From: Astrobacterium formosum
Lineage (GTDB): Bacteria; Pseudomonadota; Alphaproteobacteria; Rhizobiales; Xanthobacteraceae
Length of the DNA stretch: 64,000 bases
NCBI GenBank assembly: GCA_030848545.1
Contig: JAVDCA010000002.1
Location: 1-64,000 of the forward strand
Direction of reading: 5' to 3'
The number at the start of each line of letters is the position of its first letter. The stretch's first letter is position 1. The notes under the pieces are model-generated. The model was given only the letters and a program-made list of their open reading frames with translations. It had not been told where the DNA came from and ran no database searches. Both the position numbers and the translations under genes were made by a program. Positions 9,137 through 16,802 of the stretch are shown here, in pieces.

Positions 9137-9652
9137 ATGAGCGCGAGCTATGCAATCACGGAGTCTGTGGCGTTTACGGTGACGCACGCGCGACACATGG
9201 CCGCGAAGGTGGCGACCGATCTGAAGCGCATGCAGCGCCTGTATGGCAAGCCCGCAGACGACAAGATCGCCGACTACGAGGTCGAGCTGATCGAAATGCT
9301 GAAAGCCGGCTACCTCAACGAAGTAACCTACGGTTTTCGGCGGAACGGGGAATGGATCGAGCCGACCCTTCGCTATACGTCGCAGGACCTCGCTGGCATA
9401 GCGGCGAACGATGACGACCCCGGCCGCGTGCGTGTCGGCGCCGACATCAGCAACGCCAGCTTCTACACCTACATGACGTACACAGCGGCGCACGGAAAGA
9501 TGACGCAGACCGAACGCGAAGCCTTTGAAAAGCGCCTGCCCTTCACGCGCGATGGTGCGCAGGAACCCGGCGTGAGTGGCTATTTCGACGCCGACCGCAC
9601 CTATTCCGCAGGCGGGCAGGCACTCAACCGTAAGAGCGTCCGGAGCTGGTGA
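9137..9652 (+). CDS. cap7: Bacterial HORMA-domain protein, CBASS sensor/activator (Cap7-type)
   Basis: A 171-residue protein beginning MSASYAITESVAFTVTHARH, with a C-terminal segment (YFDADRTYSAGGQALNRKSV) that fits the seat-belt region of bacterial HORMA proteins. In type III CBASS, HORMA proteins switch conformation on binding a phage peptide and then activate the CD-NTase. Assignment rests on the family-like sequence and on position between a CD-NTase and a Trip13-like ATPase. Start is ATG 9137, seven bases after the CD-NTase stop, with AGGCAGG upstream. The stop overlaps the next start (TGATG), so translation is coupled. Confidence 0.85.
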   Translation: MSASYAITESVAFTVTHARHMAAKVATDLKRMQRLYGKPADDKIADYEVELIEMLKAGYLNEVTYGFRRNGEWIEPTLRYTSQDLAGIAANDDDPGRVRVGADISNASFYTYMTYTAAHGKMTQTEREAFEKRLPFTRDGAQEPGVSGYFDADRTYSAGGQALNRKSVRSW

Positions 9653-10590
9653 TGACGACAAAGCCTAATCTTGACGAATTGTTCGACCGCCGGACCACGC
9701 TGCCCGATGTGATTGCGCGCGAACGCCTCGCTGCTCTCGTGGGACTCGACGAGCAGAAGGCGCGCCTCACTAAGGTGCTTGGCTTGTTGATCAATCCCGT
9801 CGGATTAACGCAGTGGGCCGGCAAGCATCATCCCAAGATGAACGGCCTGCTCAAGACGATCCTTCGCCGTCCGCCGCTCGTGGTCATGGCCGGCGACGTC
9901 GGTTCGGGAAAGACCGAACTTGCCGAGACCATCGGCGATGCAGTGGCGAGGCAGGAGGGTATCGAAATCACGCTTTTTCCGCTCAGCCTCGCCACACGCG
10001 GGCAAGGGCGTGTCGGCGAGATGACGCAGCTCATTTCGGCGGCCTTCGACCATGCCGTGGATGAGGCCAGCAAGCTCAAGGCTTCATCCGGCAAGGCTCG
10101 TGGCGGCGTCATCCTGCTGGTGGATGAAGCCGACGCGCTCGCGCAATCCCGCGAGAACACACAGATGCACCACGAAGATCGCGCCGGCGTAAACGCCTTC
10201 ATTCGCGGCGTTGATCGGCTCGGGAACGGTTCGTTGCCGGCGGCAGTCATCATGTGCACCAATCGCCTGGGCGCCCTCGATCCCGCCGTGCGCCGCCGCG
10301 CCGCTGATATTCTGCAGTTCGCGCGACCCAATGACGCGCAGCGCCGCGCGCTTCTCCATGGGCCGCTCAGCGAGCTCGGGTTCTCGGCCCCACAAATCGA
10401 GCAGCTCGTGGGAGCTACCGGCCCCAACGGCAAGACGCCTTACGGCTTCACTTTCTCTGATCTCACACAGCGGCTGCTTCCGGCCATTGTGCTGGATGCA
10501 TACCCGGCTCAGCCGGCTACGGCCGCTCGGGCGATGCAGATCGCCAACAGCCTTCTGCCCACACCCCCGTTTCAGGAGAAATCGTTGTGA
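9652..10590 (+). CDS. cap6: Trip13/Pch2-like AAA+ ATPase of CBASS (Cap6-type)
   Basis: A 312-residue AAA+ protein with Walker A GDVGSGKT (81-88), Walker B VILLVDEADAL (153-163), a sensor segment AVIMCTN and the arginine-containing DPAVRRRAAD. In HORMA-CBASS systems this remodeller unfolds activated HORMA protein and so switches off the synthase, preventing accidental cell death. The short region before the ATPase core (residues 1-70) would contact the HORMA partner. Its ATG overlaps the HORMA stop by one base and its own stop overlaps the effector GTG by four, so stoichiometry is likely set by coupling. Confidence 0.9.
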   Translation: MTTKPNLDELFDRRTTLPDVIARERLAALVGLDEQKARLTKVLGLLINPVGLTQWAGKHHPKMNGLLKTILRRPPLVVMAGDVGSGKTELAETIGDAVARQEGIEITLFPLSLATRGQGRVGEMTQLISAAFDHAVDEASKLKASSGKARGGVILLVDEADALAQSRENTQMHHEDRAGVNAFIRGVDRLGNGSLPAAVIMCTNRLGALDPAVRRRAADILQFARPNDAQRRALLHGPLSELGFSAPQIEQLVGATGPNGKTPYGFTFSDLTQRLLPAIVLDAYPAQPATAARAMQIANSLLPTPPFQEKSL

Positions 10591-11309
10591 GCGATTGGTC
10601 ACTTGCAAAATTACTATCCGGACTACACGACGATATTCAGCAGAAGCTGGCCATCTCCCGACGCTCGTTCGCGCATCCGGGCACCAAAGGTGGCGCCAGC
10701 GAGTCTGTGTGGCTTGAAATGCTGAAGGCGTACCTGCCGCAGCGCTATCAGGCTGAATCAGCCCATGTCGTCGACAGCTTGGGCCAATTCAGCGATCAGA
10801 TCGATATTGTCGTGTTCGACAGGCAGTACTCGCCGTTCATCTTCAAGTACCAGGGCCAGACCATCGTCCCAGCCGAAAGCGTCTATGGCGCGTTCGAAGC
10901 GAAGCAGGCAATCAATGCGGAGCAGGTCCGGTATGCGCAGCAGAAGGTAGCCTCTGTTCGTCGGTTGCACCGCACAAGTTTGCCTATTCCGCACGCCGGC
11001 GGCATCTACCCCGCAAAGGCGCTGATTCCGATTCTCGGCGGTATTCTCACATTCGAGAGTGATTGGAGTCCCGCGTTCGGCGAACCGTTAGAGCGGGCGC
11101 TGGATGTGGCCGACGAGATCAAGCGGCTGGACATGGGCTGCGTTGCCTCCCATGGGAATTTCACGTTTGATCCTAAGGCCCGGCGCTACGCGTTTGCGCC
11201 CGAAGGACGGCCGGCCACGGCTTTTCTGTTCAACCTCATTTCGACGCTGCAGTTCAGCGGAACGGTTCCCATGATCGATATTCAAGCCTACGCCAAGTGG
11301 CTGTCGTAA
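10587..11309 (+). CDS. DUF6602/NucC-like CBASS effector endonuclease
   Basis: A 240-residue protein with a restriction-endonuclease-like active site: IDIVVFD (72-78) supplies the aspartate, and YGAFEAKQ (100-107) the E-x-K pair (E104, K106), the spacing seen in NucC. It belongs to the DUF6602 group, closely tied to CBASS. NucC-type nucleases are activated by a cyclic trinucleotide, assemble into hexamers and degrade chromosomal DNA, killing the infected cell; that function is inferred here. It starts with GTG inside the GTGA overlap with the Trip13-like gene and completes the core operon. Confidence 0.85.
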   Translation: MSDWSLAKLLSGLHDDIQQKLAISRRSFAHPGTKGGASESVWLEMLKAYLPQRYQAESAHVVDSLGQFSDQIDIVVFDRQYSPFIFKYQGQTIVPAESVYGAFEAKQAINAEQVRYAQQKVASVRRLHRTSLPIPHAGGIYPAKALIPILGGILTFESDWSPAFGEPLERALDVADEIKRLDMGCVASHGNFTFDPKARRYAFAPEGRPATAFLFNLISTLQFSGTVPMIDIQAYAKWLS

Positions 11310-11377
11310 CTGAGCCAGACGTTCGAGTGACATGTATGTTGTGTGTGCCGTAGGTGCAGATGGAGGGTGCAAGCGCC

Positions 11378-13414
11378 ATGAGTAATCTGACGATTGAAAA
11401 GTTCTGGCTCCGCCGGCTTGCTGCCCTGCAGCGAACAAGCGCGTCGCTTGTGAAGGGCTGGCTTTTCGAAGAGGCCGGACTGCCGACGTTCCGGGAAGCC
11501 CCCCTTCACATCGACGCTGAGCTTTGCGCCGAGGACGACGAACAGACATCGTCTATCCTGTTGGTCTCGGCGCCGGGCGCAGTGGGCAAGTCGACGCTCG
11601 CCCGGCAGATCGCCTTCGCATCGAACGCAGTCTACATCGACCTGGCTCAGACGGATCCGGTGGGCGGCAATACGCTGAGCGGCGGCATCTTGAAATCATC
11701 GCTATACGACATCTGGAAGGCCGAGAAGACGGCCGTTCTGATTGATGGCCTCGACGAGGCTCGGTTCCGCGTTACTCAGGCCGCCTTTGAGGCATTCCTG
11801 TCGGACGTGGCGGAGATGGCGCGCGGACGGAATGTGCCGACCGTGCTGTTTGGGCGAACCGGCGCTGTGCAGGATGCGTGGTTGGTGTTCGCGGCAAACG
11901 ATATGACGCCTACAGTCATCGAAATCGGCTTCTATGGCGCCGAGGCGGCCGTGGACTTCGCGATGGCCCAGGTCCGTACCGTGAAGGAAAACGCGCAGCA
12001 CGAAGACGTTGAGCGGGCCGCCGTCTCTCTCTTGTTGGATAAGCTTCGTAGTCAGACTGAGAACGACGGTGATCGGTTCGCCGGATATGCTCCGGTCTTG
12101 AGGGCAGTGGCGGAGCGCGTGGGCCGCGTTGGTAATCCCGCCGCTCTCATTGCCGAGATCAACCGTGGAGAAAAGCCGGTCACGTTGAAGACTGTCATCT
12201 CGGCAATCCTCGAGCGCGAACGAGGCAAACTCACTCAACTGCAGTTCGTTGATCCGAGGCTCAGGGACACGCTCTACTCGGAAGATGAGCAGCTCGACAG
12301 GTTGGTTTCACGCGTTTACGGATTGCCAGTGCCCGGATTGCCTCCGATGGGCGCGGCGGACGCACAGACGTATTCGAACGCACTAAACACATGGCTCCCG
12401 GAGCATCCGTTTCTGGACGGTGCAATGGCCGCGTCGTCTTCGGTGTTCGATGCAGTAATCACCACCCACGCCTTGAAGGCTGAACATTCTGCGGACCTCG
12501 CGGTACAGCGCGAGTTGCGCCGTGAGGCGGGCGCCAACCCCTTTCTCGCCGAGTTTTACGTGCCGGCACCGCAGACAGAGAAGCCTCTGCGACTGCCGCC
12601 CGCTCACGTCGGCATCCTGTATGGGTCGCTGCGGGCCCGGCTTACGCTCGGCGATAGCGCGAGTCTCACGATCAGTGCACCGGAAGGCGCGAAGGATGAA
12701 GAGGCGCTGCGGGCAGAGGTGGAAATCGCCTTAGCGAGACGCGACGCCACTAACCCAAGAGTCCTGCAGTTTGAATCCGAGCAGACCGGTGTCTTGCGAC
12801 TGGGCTCGCACGTCGAAGACGTCGAGATCGAGGCGCCCCATGCCACTGTGGAGATTGGACCGGGCCCTGAGGCGGTGCTCGTAGCGCCGATTAGCATCCA
12901 ATGCGATGCGCTAGCCTTCACTTCCGACAAAGTCATTGCAGAAGTCATAGCCGGACGGCCGGAAAATGCCGTGTATCTTGAAGCGCGATCGTTTTCGGCC
13001 CCGCAGATCTCGGCCGTTCCCACGGTGCGCGAAAAAGTCAACCTTTCGGTCTCGTGGCCAAACGCGGCGGCCCATCCTTGGACTGCCTTCTCGACCTTTC
13101 CGCAGGCGGTTGCCGACCCGCGCGTCGAGGAGGCGCTTCGGCGCTTCAGAAAGTTCGTGATTTCTTTCCGGTCCCACAGCAAGGGAAGCCTTGCGCGGTT
13201 TCGCGACAAGTTGGACCACGATCGCATGACCAAGGGTACTGGCCAAGCCGTGCTCAATAAGTTGATTGCTGACGGAATCATCACCCCGACCGGCCCGATG
13301 TACTTTCTCAATCCCGATCTTCTCGGAAAACTGGCGGGCGCTTCGTATGCCAGCGTAATGAGCCGTGAATTTTCGAAGGAGGCAATCAAGTACGTAACGG
13401 AGGCCATCGGCTAG
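11378..13414 (+). CDS. Unassigned P-loop (STAND-like) ATPase downstream of CBASS
   Basis: A 678-residue protein that I cannot assign to a named family. Walker A APGAVGKST lies at 65-73 and Walker B AVLIDGLDEA at 119-128; the DGLDE form is shared with STAND/NACHT NTPases. After a helical section up to about 330 comes a region with beta-rich character (LGSHVEDVEIEAPHATVEIG) and a C-terminal helical piece with a winged-helix-like GTGQAVLNKLIADGIITPTG. There are no membrane segments. It is 68 bp after the effector in the same direction, so it may be an extra CBASS component or a separate one-gene system. I chose ATG 11378, ten bases after GGAGGG; upstream GTG 11354 and ATG 11360 are possible. Confidence 0.7.
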   Translation: MSNLTIEKFWLRRLAALQRTSASLVKGWLFEEAGLPTFREAPLHIDAELCAEDDEQTSSILLVSAPGAVGKSTLARQIAFASNAVYIDLAQTDPVGGNTLSGGILKSSLYDIWKAEKTAVLIDGLDEARFRVTQAAFEAFLSDVAEMARGRNVPTVLFGRTGAVQDAWLVFAANDMTPTVIEIGFYGAEAAVDFAMAQVRTVKENAQHEDVERAAVSLLLDKLRSQTENDGDRFAGYAPVLRAVAERVGRVGNPAALIAEINRGEKPVTLKTVISAILERERGKLTQLQFVDPRLRDTLYSEDEQLDRLVSRVYGLPVPGLPPMGAADAQTYSNALNTWLPEHPFLDGAMAASSSVFDAVITTHALKAEHSADLAVQRELRREAGANPFLAEFYVPAPQTEKPLRLPPAHVGILYGSLRARLTLGDSASLTISAPEGAKDEEALRAEVEIALARRDATNPRVLQFESEQTGVLRLGSHVEDVEIEAPHATVEIGPGPEAVLVAPISIQCDALAFTSDKVIAEVIAGRPENAVYLEARSFSAPQISAVPTVREKVNLSVSWPNAAAHPWTAFSTFPQAVADPRVEEALRRFRKFVISFRSHSKGSLARFRDKLDHDRMTKGTGQAVLNKLIADGIITPTGPMYFLNPDLLGKLAGASYASVMSREFSKEAIKYVTEAIG

Positions 13415-13481
13415 CGGTTGATGAAGTGCTCTGAGACCGAACCTTGGATCGCCGGAGGCTGGAGTTTTCCGGCTTCCATCA

Positions 13482-13649
13482 TGATGGCGGGCTGGCTGCG
13501 CCATCGTGATTCAGCAACGTCATCGGCGGTTTCTGGCCGATCGCTCCGTGAGGGCGTTCCTCGTTGTAGTACTTGCGGCGTTGGCGCCCGGTCGTGCATT
13601 GGGGTTTGAGCGAGCAGTTCAGGCAGGCGGTTGTCCAGTAGAGCCGCAC
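13482..13649 (-). pseudogene. Fused remnants of IS3-type and IS1182-type transposases
   Basis: On the minus strand, residues YYNEERPHGAIGQKPP followed by LLNHDGAASPPS (13482-13571) are the C-terminal end of an IS3-family OrfB integrase. Directly upstream in the same frame, RLYWTTACLNCSLKPQC (13572-13649) matches the cysteine-rich middle of IS1182-type transposases. Two unrelated transposase fragments are joined, so both elements are dead and only junction pieces remain. The block 13415-14043 has no other gene. Confidence 0.65.
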
Positions 13650-13663
13650 CGTCGGGCTGGGCA

Positions 13664-13680
13664 CCTCGTTATTGTCGGCC
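13664..13680 (+). repeat. 17-bp repeat, copy 2 of 3
   Basis: CCTCGTTATTGTCGGCC, identical to 5931-5947 and 33359-33375. Here it borders the IS remnants on one side and a GC-rich block leading to the second short-repeat array on the other. Confidence 0.7.
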
Positions 13681-13998
13681 GGGCGCTCGCCGGTCTGATC
13701 GGCTGCGCAAGGACGGCGGTTGGCATCAGCCCGCGCCGCCGGCAGAGGCATGCCAGCAAGCCGGGGCGCTGCTCCGCCGGTCGCCACGACCGTCGTCGAC
13801 CCCCTCGACCACCCCCGCGCTCGATGCCGGCCCGGCCGGATCCCGTTGGCGCAGCGCCTGCCGATTCGATACCGCGCCGCCCGTCGGCAGCATCCCGCGG
13901 CCGAGGCGGCACCGCTTCGGTCGCGATGCGCGGCCGCCTGGCGCCGGGCCCGGCCGCTTCGGCGCAGCCTCCGGTCGTTCGAGCTGCTTGCTGGCAGG

Positions 13999-14063
13999 TC
14001 AGCTTGCTTACTTGATAGCTTGCTAGCTGGCCCTGCAAACTTGCTAGCCCGTTAACTTGCTAT
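13999..14063 (+). repeat. Short direct-repeat array (TAGCTTG-type), array 2
   Basis: About 65 bp made of CAGCTTGCTTA, ATAGCTTGCTAG, AAACTTGCTAG and TTAACTTGCTAT, that is, the TAGCTTG/AACTTGCTA unit of the array at 6296-6372. Both arrays end alike (TAGCTTGCTATCAC and TAACTTGCTATGAG) and follow the same GC-rich context, so they are copies of one module. The array overlaps the last codons of the DUF2130 gene and supplies its stop. Confidence 0.55.
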
Positions 14064-15486
14064 GAGCCGTGTCCACGAAGTAGCGGTTCCTGCGGGGCGG
14101 AGCTCTCATCCGGCTCGAATATGAGCACGTCGTATCGCAGAGCATCACTTCGTCGCCCAGCCGTTCCTGCAGAAGCTTGAGGTCTTCTCGAACAGCTACT
14201 CTGGCTTCTCCCCATCCTGGGCCGGCGCCGCCCCCCTCGATCATCGGCAGCGCGAACCCCTCGATCTCCTCCAGCGCCCGGCCGGCGATGCCCTGCAGGT
14301 CGCCATACATGCCGGCGGTCGCCTCGACCATGCCGCGGATCTGCGCCTCGCGCTTGGCCCACAGGCGTGTCATCGCCTTGCGTTCGCGCTCGAGGTCGTC
14401 CTGCATCTCGGTGAAGCGCTCGACGATGGCACCGACGCGGTGCCGGAAGCCCGGGCCGGTCAGGTAGCGGTACATCATCTCGGCCTTGGTCTGCTGGCCC
14501 TCGCTGGCTTGGCGCGCGGCCGCGACCTCGATGAGCGACAGCCGCAAGGCGAGTGCGACCGGAATGGCGCAGCGCATCTCGGCGACCCAGACGCCGTCGA
14601 TGTGGTCGAAACGGTGGACGTCCTTGGGGAGCGCGTTCGAGACGATCAGCGCCGCATCGGCGCCGGCCTTGCGCTGGTCGTCGCGGAGCTTGGCGAGCCA
14701 GCCGTCCGACCAGTTCTTGGTCCGCTTCGATTCCCACAGGATGGTGCCGCAGGGATGCCCGCCGGGGCCGACGACGCGCTGCAGGATGTCGCCGCCGAAC
14801 TCGCCCTTCGCCACCGGCTCGATGACGTCGAACGGGAAGCGCGCCTTGAGGGTCGTCTCGAGTTCGAGTTCCTGGACCTCGCCCTGCAATTGCTGCGAAC
14901 CCTGCTCGGCCTTGCGCTTGAGGTCCTCGATCTGGCGCTGCATGGAGGCGATCTGTGCCTCCTTCTCGGTGACGCGCAGCCGCAGCGCCTCCTCGGCCTC
15001 CTGGCGGGCCTTGTCGTGCTCGGCGGCGAGCGAGGCCTGCACCGTCTTCTCGATGGTCAGGTCCATCTCGCGCCGGGCGTCATCGAGCTGGCGTTCTTTC
15101 CGGATCAGGTCGGCCTGGACCTTCTGGGCTTCGGCGAGCTTCTCGTCCCGCTGCTTGAGGACGGCGTTGAGGTCGGCGACCTCCTTGGCCTTCTGGTCGA
15201 TGTCGGCGGCGAGCAGGCGCCGCGCGTTGGCGGCCTCCTCGGCGGCGATGCGCTTGCGCTCGGCGGCGAGCTTGTCGGCGACCTGGGCGTCAATCGCCGC
15301 CTTCGCCTCGGCGAGCGCCGCTTCGCGCTTCTCGAGGCCGGCCGCGCGGTCGGCGATCTCGCGGTTCTTGTCAGCGAGCAGCGCCTCGTAGCGCTTCCGG
15401 GTCGCCTGGACGATCGGCGCCGCCAGGGATTCGGTCAGCGGAATCCGGGTGCTGCAGTTCGGGCAGGAGATGGTCAACTCGGTCAT
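14044..15486 (-). CDS. DUF2130 protein: coiled coil plus nuclease-like domain, altered C-terminus
   Basis: A 480-residue protein. The N-terminus carries a zinc-knuckle-like CPNC motif with a single later pair missing, then a long coiled coil (about residues 30-210, rich in AEAKAAIDAQVADKLAAER-type heptads), then the DUF2130 core with the conserved segment TILWESKRTKNWSDGW (W-E-S-K resembling an E-x-K nuclease site). DUF2130 proteins are RmuC-like and predicted nucleases; function is unproven. It is the last gene of the minus-strand operon starting near 20.5 kb. The final 30 or so residues (from about DEVMLCDTTC to SKLTG) look foreign: they are read from a junction and the repeat array, so the natural C-terminus appears to be replaced. 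Confidence 0.8.
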   Translation of the reverse strand: MTELTISCPNCSTRIPLTESLAAPIVQATRKRYEALLADKNREIADRAAGLEKREAALAEAKAAIDAQVADKLAAERKRIAAEEAANARRLLAADIDQKAKEVADLNAVLKQRDEKLAEAQKVQADLIRKERQLDDARREMDLTIEKTVQASLAAEHDKARQEAEEALRLRVTEKEAQIASMQRQIEDLKRKAEQGSQQLQGEVQELELETTLKARFPFDVIEPVAKGEFGGDILQRVVGPGGHPCGTILWESKRTKNWSDGWLAKLRDDQRKAGADAALIVSNALPKDVHRFDHIDGVWVAEMRCAIPVALALRLSLIEVAAARQASEGQQTKAEMMYRYLTGPGFRHRVGAIVERFTEMQDDLERERKAMTRLWAKREAQIRGMVEATAGMYGDLQGIAGRALEEIEGFALPMIEGGGAGPGWGEARVAVREDLKLLQERLGDEVMLCDTTCSYSSRMRAPPRRNRYFVDTAHSKLTG

Positions 15487-15519
15487 GGTGCGGTCCTGTA
15501 TGCTGGGTGGGTTATCGGG

Positions 15520-16305
15520 CTAGTCGATGTCGATGATCAGCGTCGGGTCGAAGCGCGGATTCTCCCAGGTGCGGTCGGGCGCCCAGGGGCCGTAGCCTTT
15601 GGCGTTCGAGAGAACGCGGGTACGTCCGATCATCCGGTCGTCGCTCTGGTGCGTGTGTCCGTAGACCCAGAGACGCGGCTGGTGGGCCTCGATCAGTTCC
15701 GTCAAATCGCTGACGTAGGCGGCCGTGATGATGTCGTCTGCATATTGCGGGCGGCTGCAGGCCCGGTCGACGCCATGGTGGGTGACGACGACCGTCGGTC
15801 CGGCGAAGGGCGTGGCGAGCACGCCGGCGAGGTACGAGCGCGCAAGGCTGTGCCGGAGAAGCGTGTCGGAGGGGCGCAGGGAGCGGGCATAGTGCCCGAT
15901 CCGGATCCTCCGATAGTCGTTCATCCGGTCGCCGGCGGCCCGCATGGCCGCGGCCGGGGCGCCGAAGACCTGGAAGTCGGTCCACAGGGTCGTGCCCAGG
16001 ATCCGGACGCCGTCGATCACGACGGTGTCGTTCTCGAGGACATGGATGTTGGTGCCGGCGGCCGCCTCTCTGGCCTTCTCCACGGTACGGTCGATGTCGG
16101 CGCCGTAGCCCTCGTGGTTGCCGGGGACGTAGATGACCGGCCGATCGGTCACCCGCTCGGCGAGCCAGCGCACGCCGCGCTCCATGCGCGGGATCAGGTC
16201 GCCGGCGACGACAAGAACGTCATAGGGCGGACGTTCGGACGGGGACGGCAGGTCCCAGCCCTTGGTCAGATCCATATGCAGATCGGACAGAACCCAGAGA
16301 CGCAT
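15520..16305 (-). CDS. Calcineurin-like metallophosphoesterase
   Basis: A 261-residue phosphoesterase with all core motifs: SDLHMD (7-12), VVAGDL (about 32-37), GNHEG (about 62-66), THHG and GHTH near the C-terminus, giving the two-metal site. No signal peptide, so cytoplasmic. The family includes nucleotide, cyclic-nucleotide and DNA-end phosphatases/nucleases, so the substrate cannot be named. It lies 33 bp upstream of the DUF2130 gene in the same operon, and pairing with a coiled-coil nuclease-like protein could suggest nucleic-acid processing (inference). Start is ATG 16305; the frame is open further upstream but homologous sequence begins MRLWVLSDLH. Confidence 0.9.
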   Translation of the reverse strand: MRLWVLSDLHMDLTKGWDLPSPSERPPYDVLVVAGDLIPRMERGVRWLAERVTDRPVIYVPGNHEGYGADIDRTVEKAREAAAGTNIHVLENDTVVIDGVRILGTTLWTDFQVFGAPAAAMRAAGDRMNDYRRIRIGHYARSLRPSDTLLRHSLARSYLAGVLATPFAGPTVVVTHHGVDRACSRPQYADDIITAAYVSDLTELIEAHQPRLWVYGHTHQSDDRMIGRTRVLSNAKGYGPWAPDRTWENPRFDPTLIIDID

Positions 16306-16406
16306 CGGCCTAATCCTTGCAGTGCTGAAGATCGCGCCGTGGCATGTCGACCACAGGGCCGTGCGCGCGATCGTAGCTGTCCATCGACGGCGTCCGCCAA
16401 TTCGCC

Positions 16407-16745
16407 TCAGGCATGGCCGGCACCCTCGATGTCCGCGGCCGGCGCACCGAGCCGGTAGTAGCGGTTCCAGGTCCGGATCCAGCCGAGCCCCGGGTCGACG
16501 GCGACGAGGTGGGACGTCACCGTGCGGTGGCCGTTGGCGATCAGCGGATGGCCGTGGACGGTGCCAGCGAGGGCGCGCTCCATGGTGGGCACGATGACGG
16601 GAGTCCACGCGGAGAGAACCGGCGCCCGGGCCAGGTCGGACGCGTCGGGCCCGGCGCCGCCGGTGATCCGTTCGAGGTCATCGGCGAGGCGGCGGAGTTG
16701 GCTGACGAGGAGGCGAAGGTCTTCGGGCGTATTGTCGTTACGCAT
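16407..16745 (-). CDS. DUF6634-like small protein
   Basis: A 112-residue protein with a helical N-terminus (LRLLVSQLRRLADDLERI) and a conserved-looking centre and C-terminus, including GHPLIANGHRTVTSHLVAVD and WIRTWNRYYRLG. This pattern matches the DUF6634 small proteins found in rhizobial islands; their role is unknown. It lies between the AAA+ protease and the phosphoesterase, same strand, 57 bp after the protease gene, so it is probably co-transcribed. No strong ribosome site is visible before ATG 16745. Confidence 0.65.
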   Translation of the reverse strand: MRNDNTPEDLRLLVSQLRRLADDLERITGGAGPDASDLARAPVLSAWTPVIVPTMERALAGTVHGHPLIANGHRTVTSHLVAVDPGLGWIRTWNRYYRLGAPAADIEGAGHA

Positions 16746-16802
16746 GAAGCGAACAGCTCGTGTTAATCTGGGGTTCGGGGAGAGACGAGTCGTTGAGCCG
16801 GC

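Noticed and set aside
14440-16458. 672-codon plus-strand open frame
   Set aside because: It is the antisense shadow of the DUF2130 and phosphoesterase genes, whose motifs are complete on the other strand.
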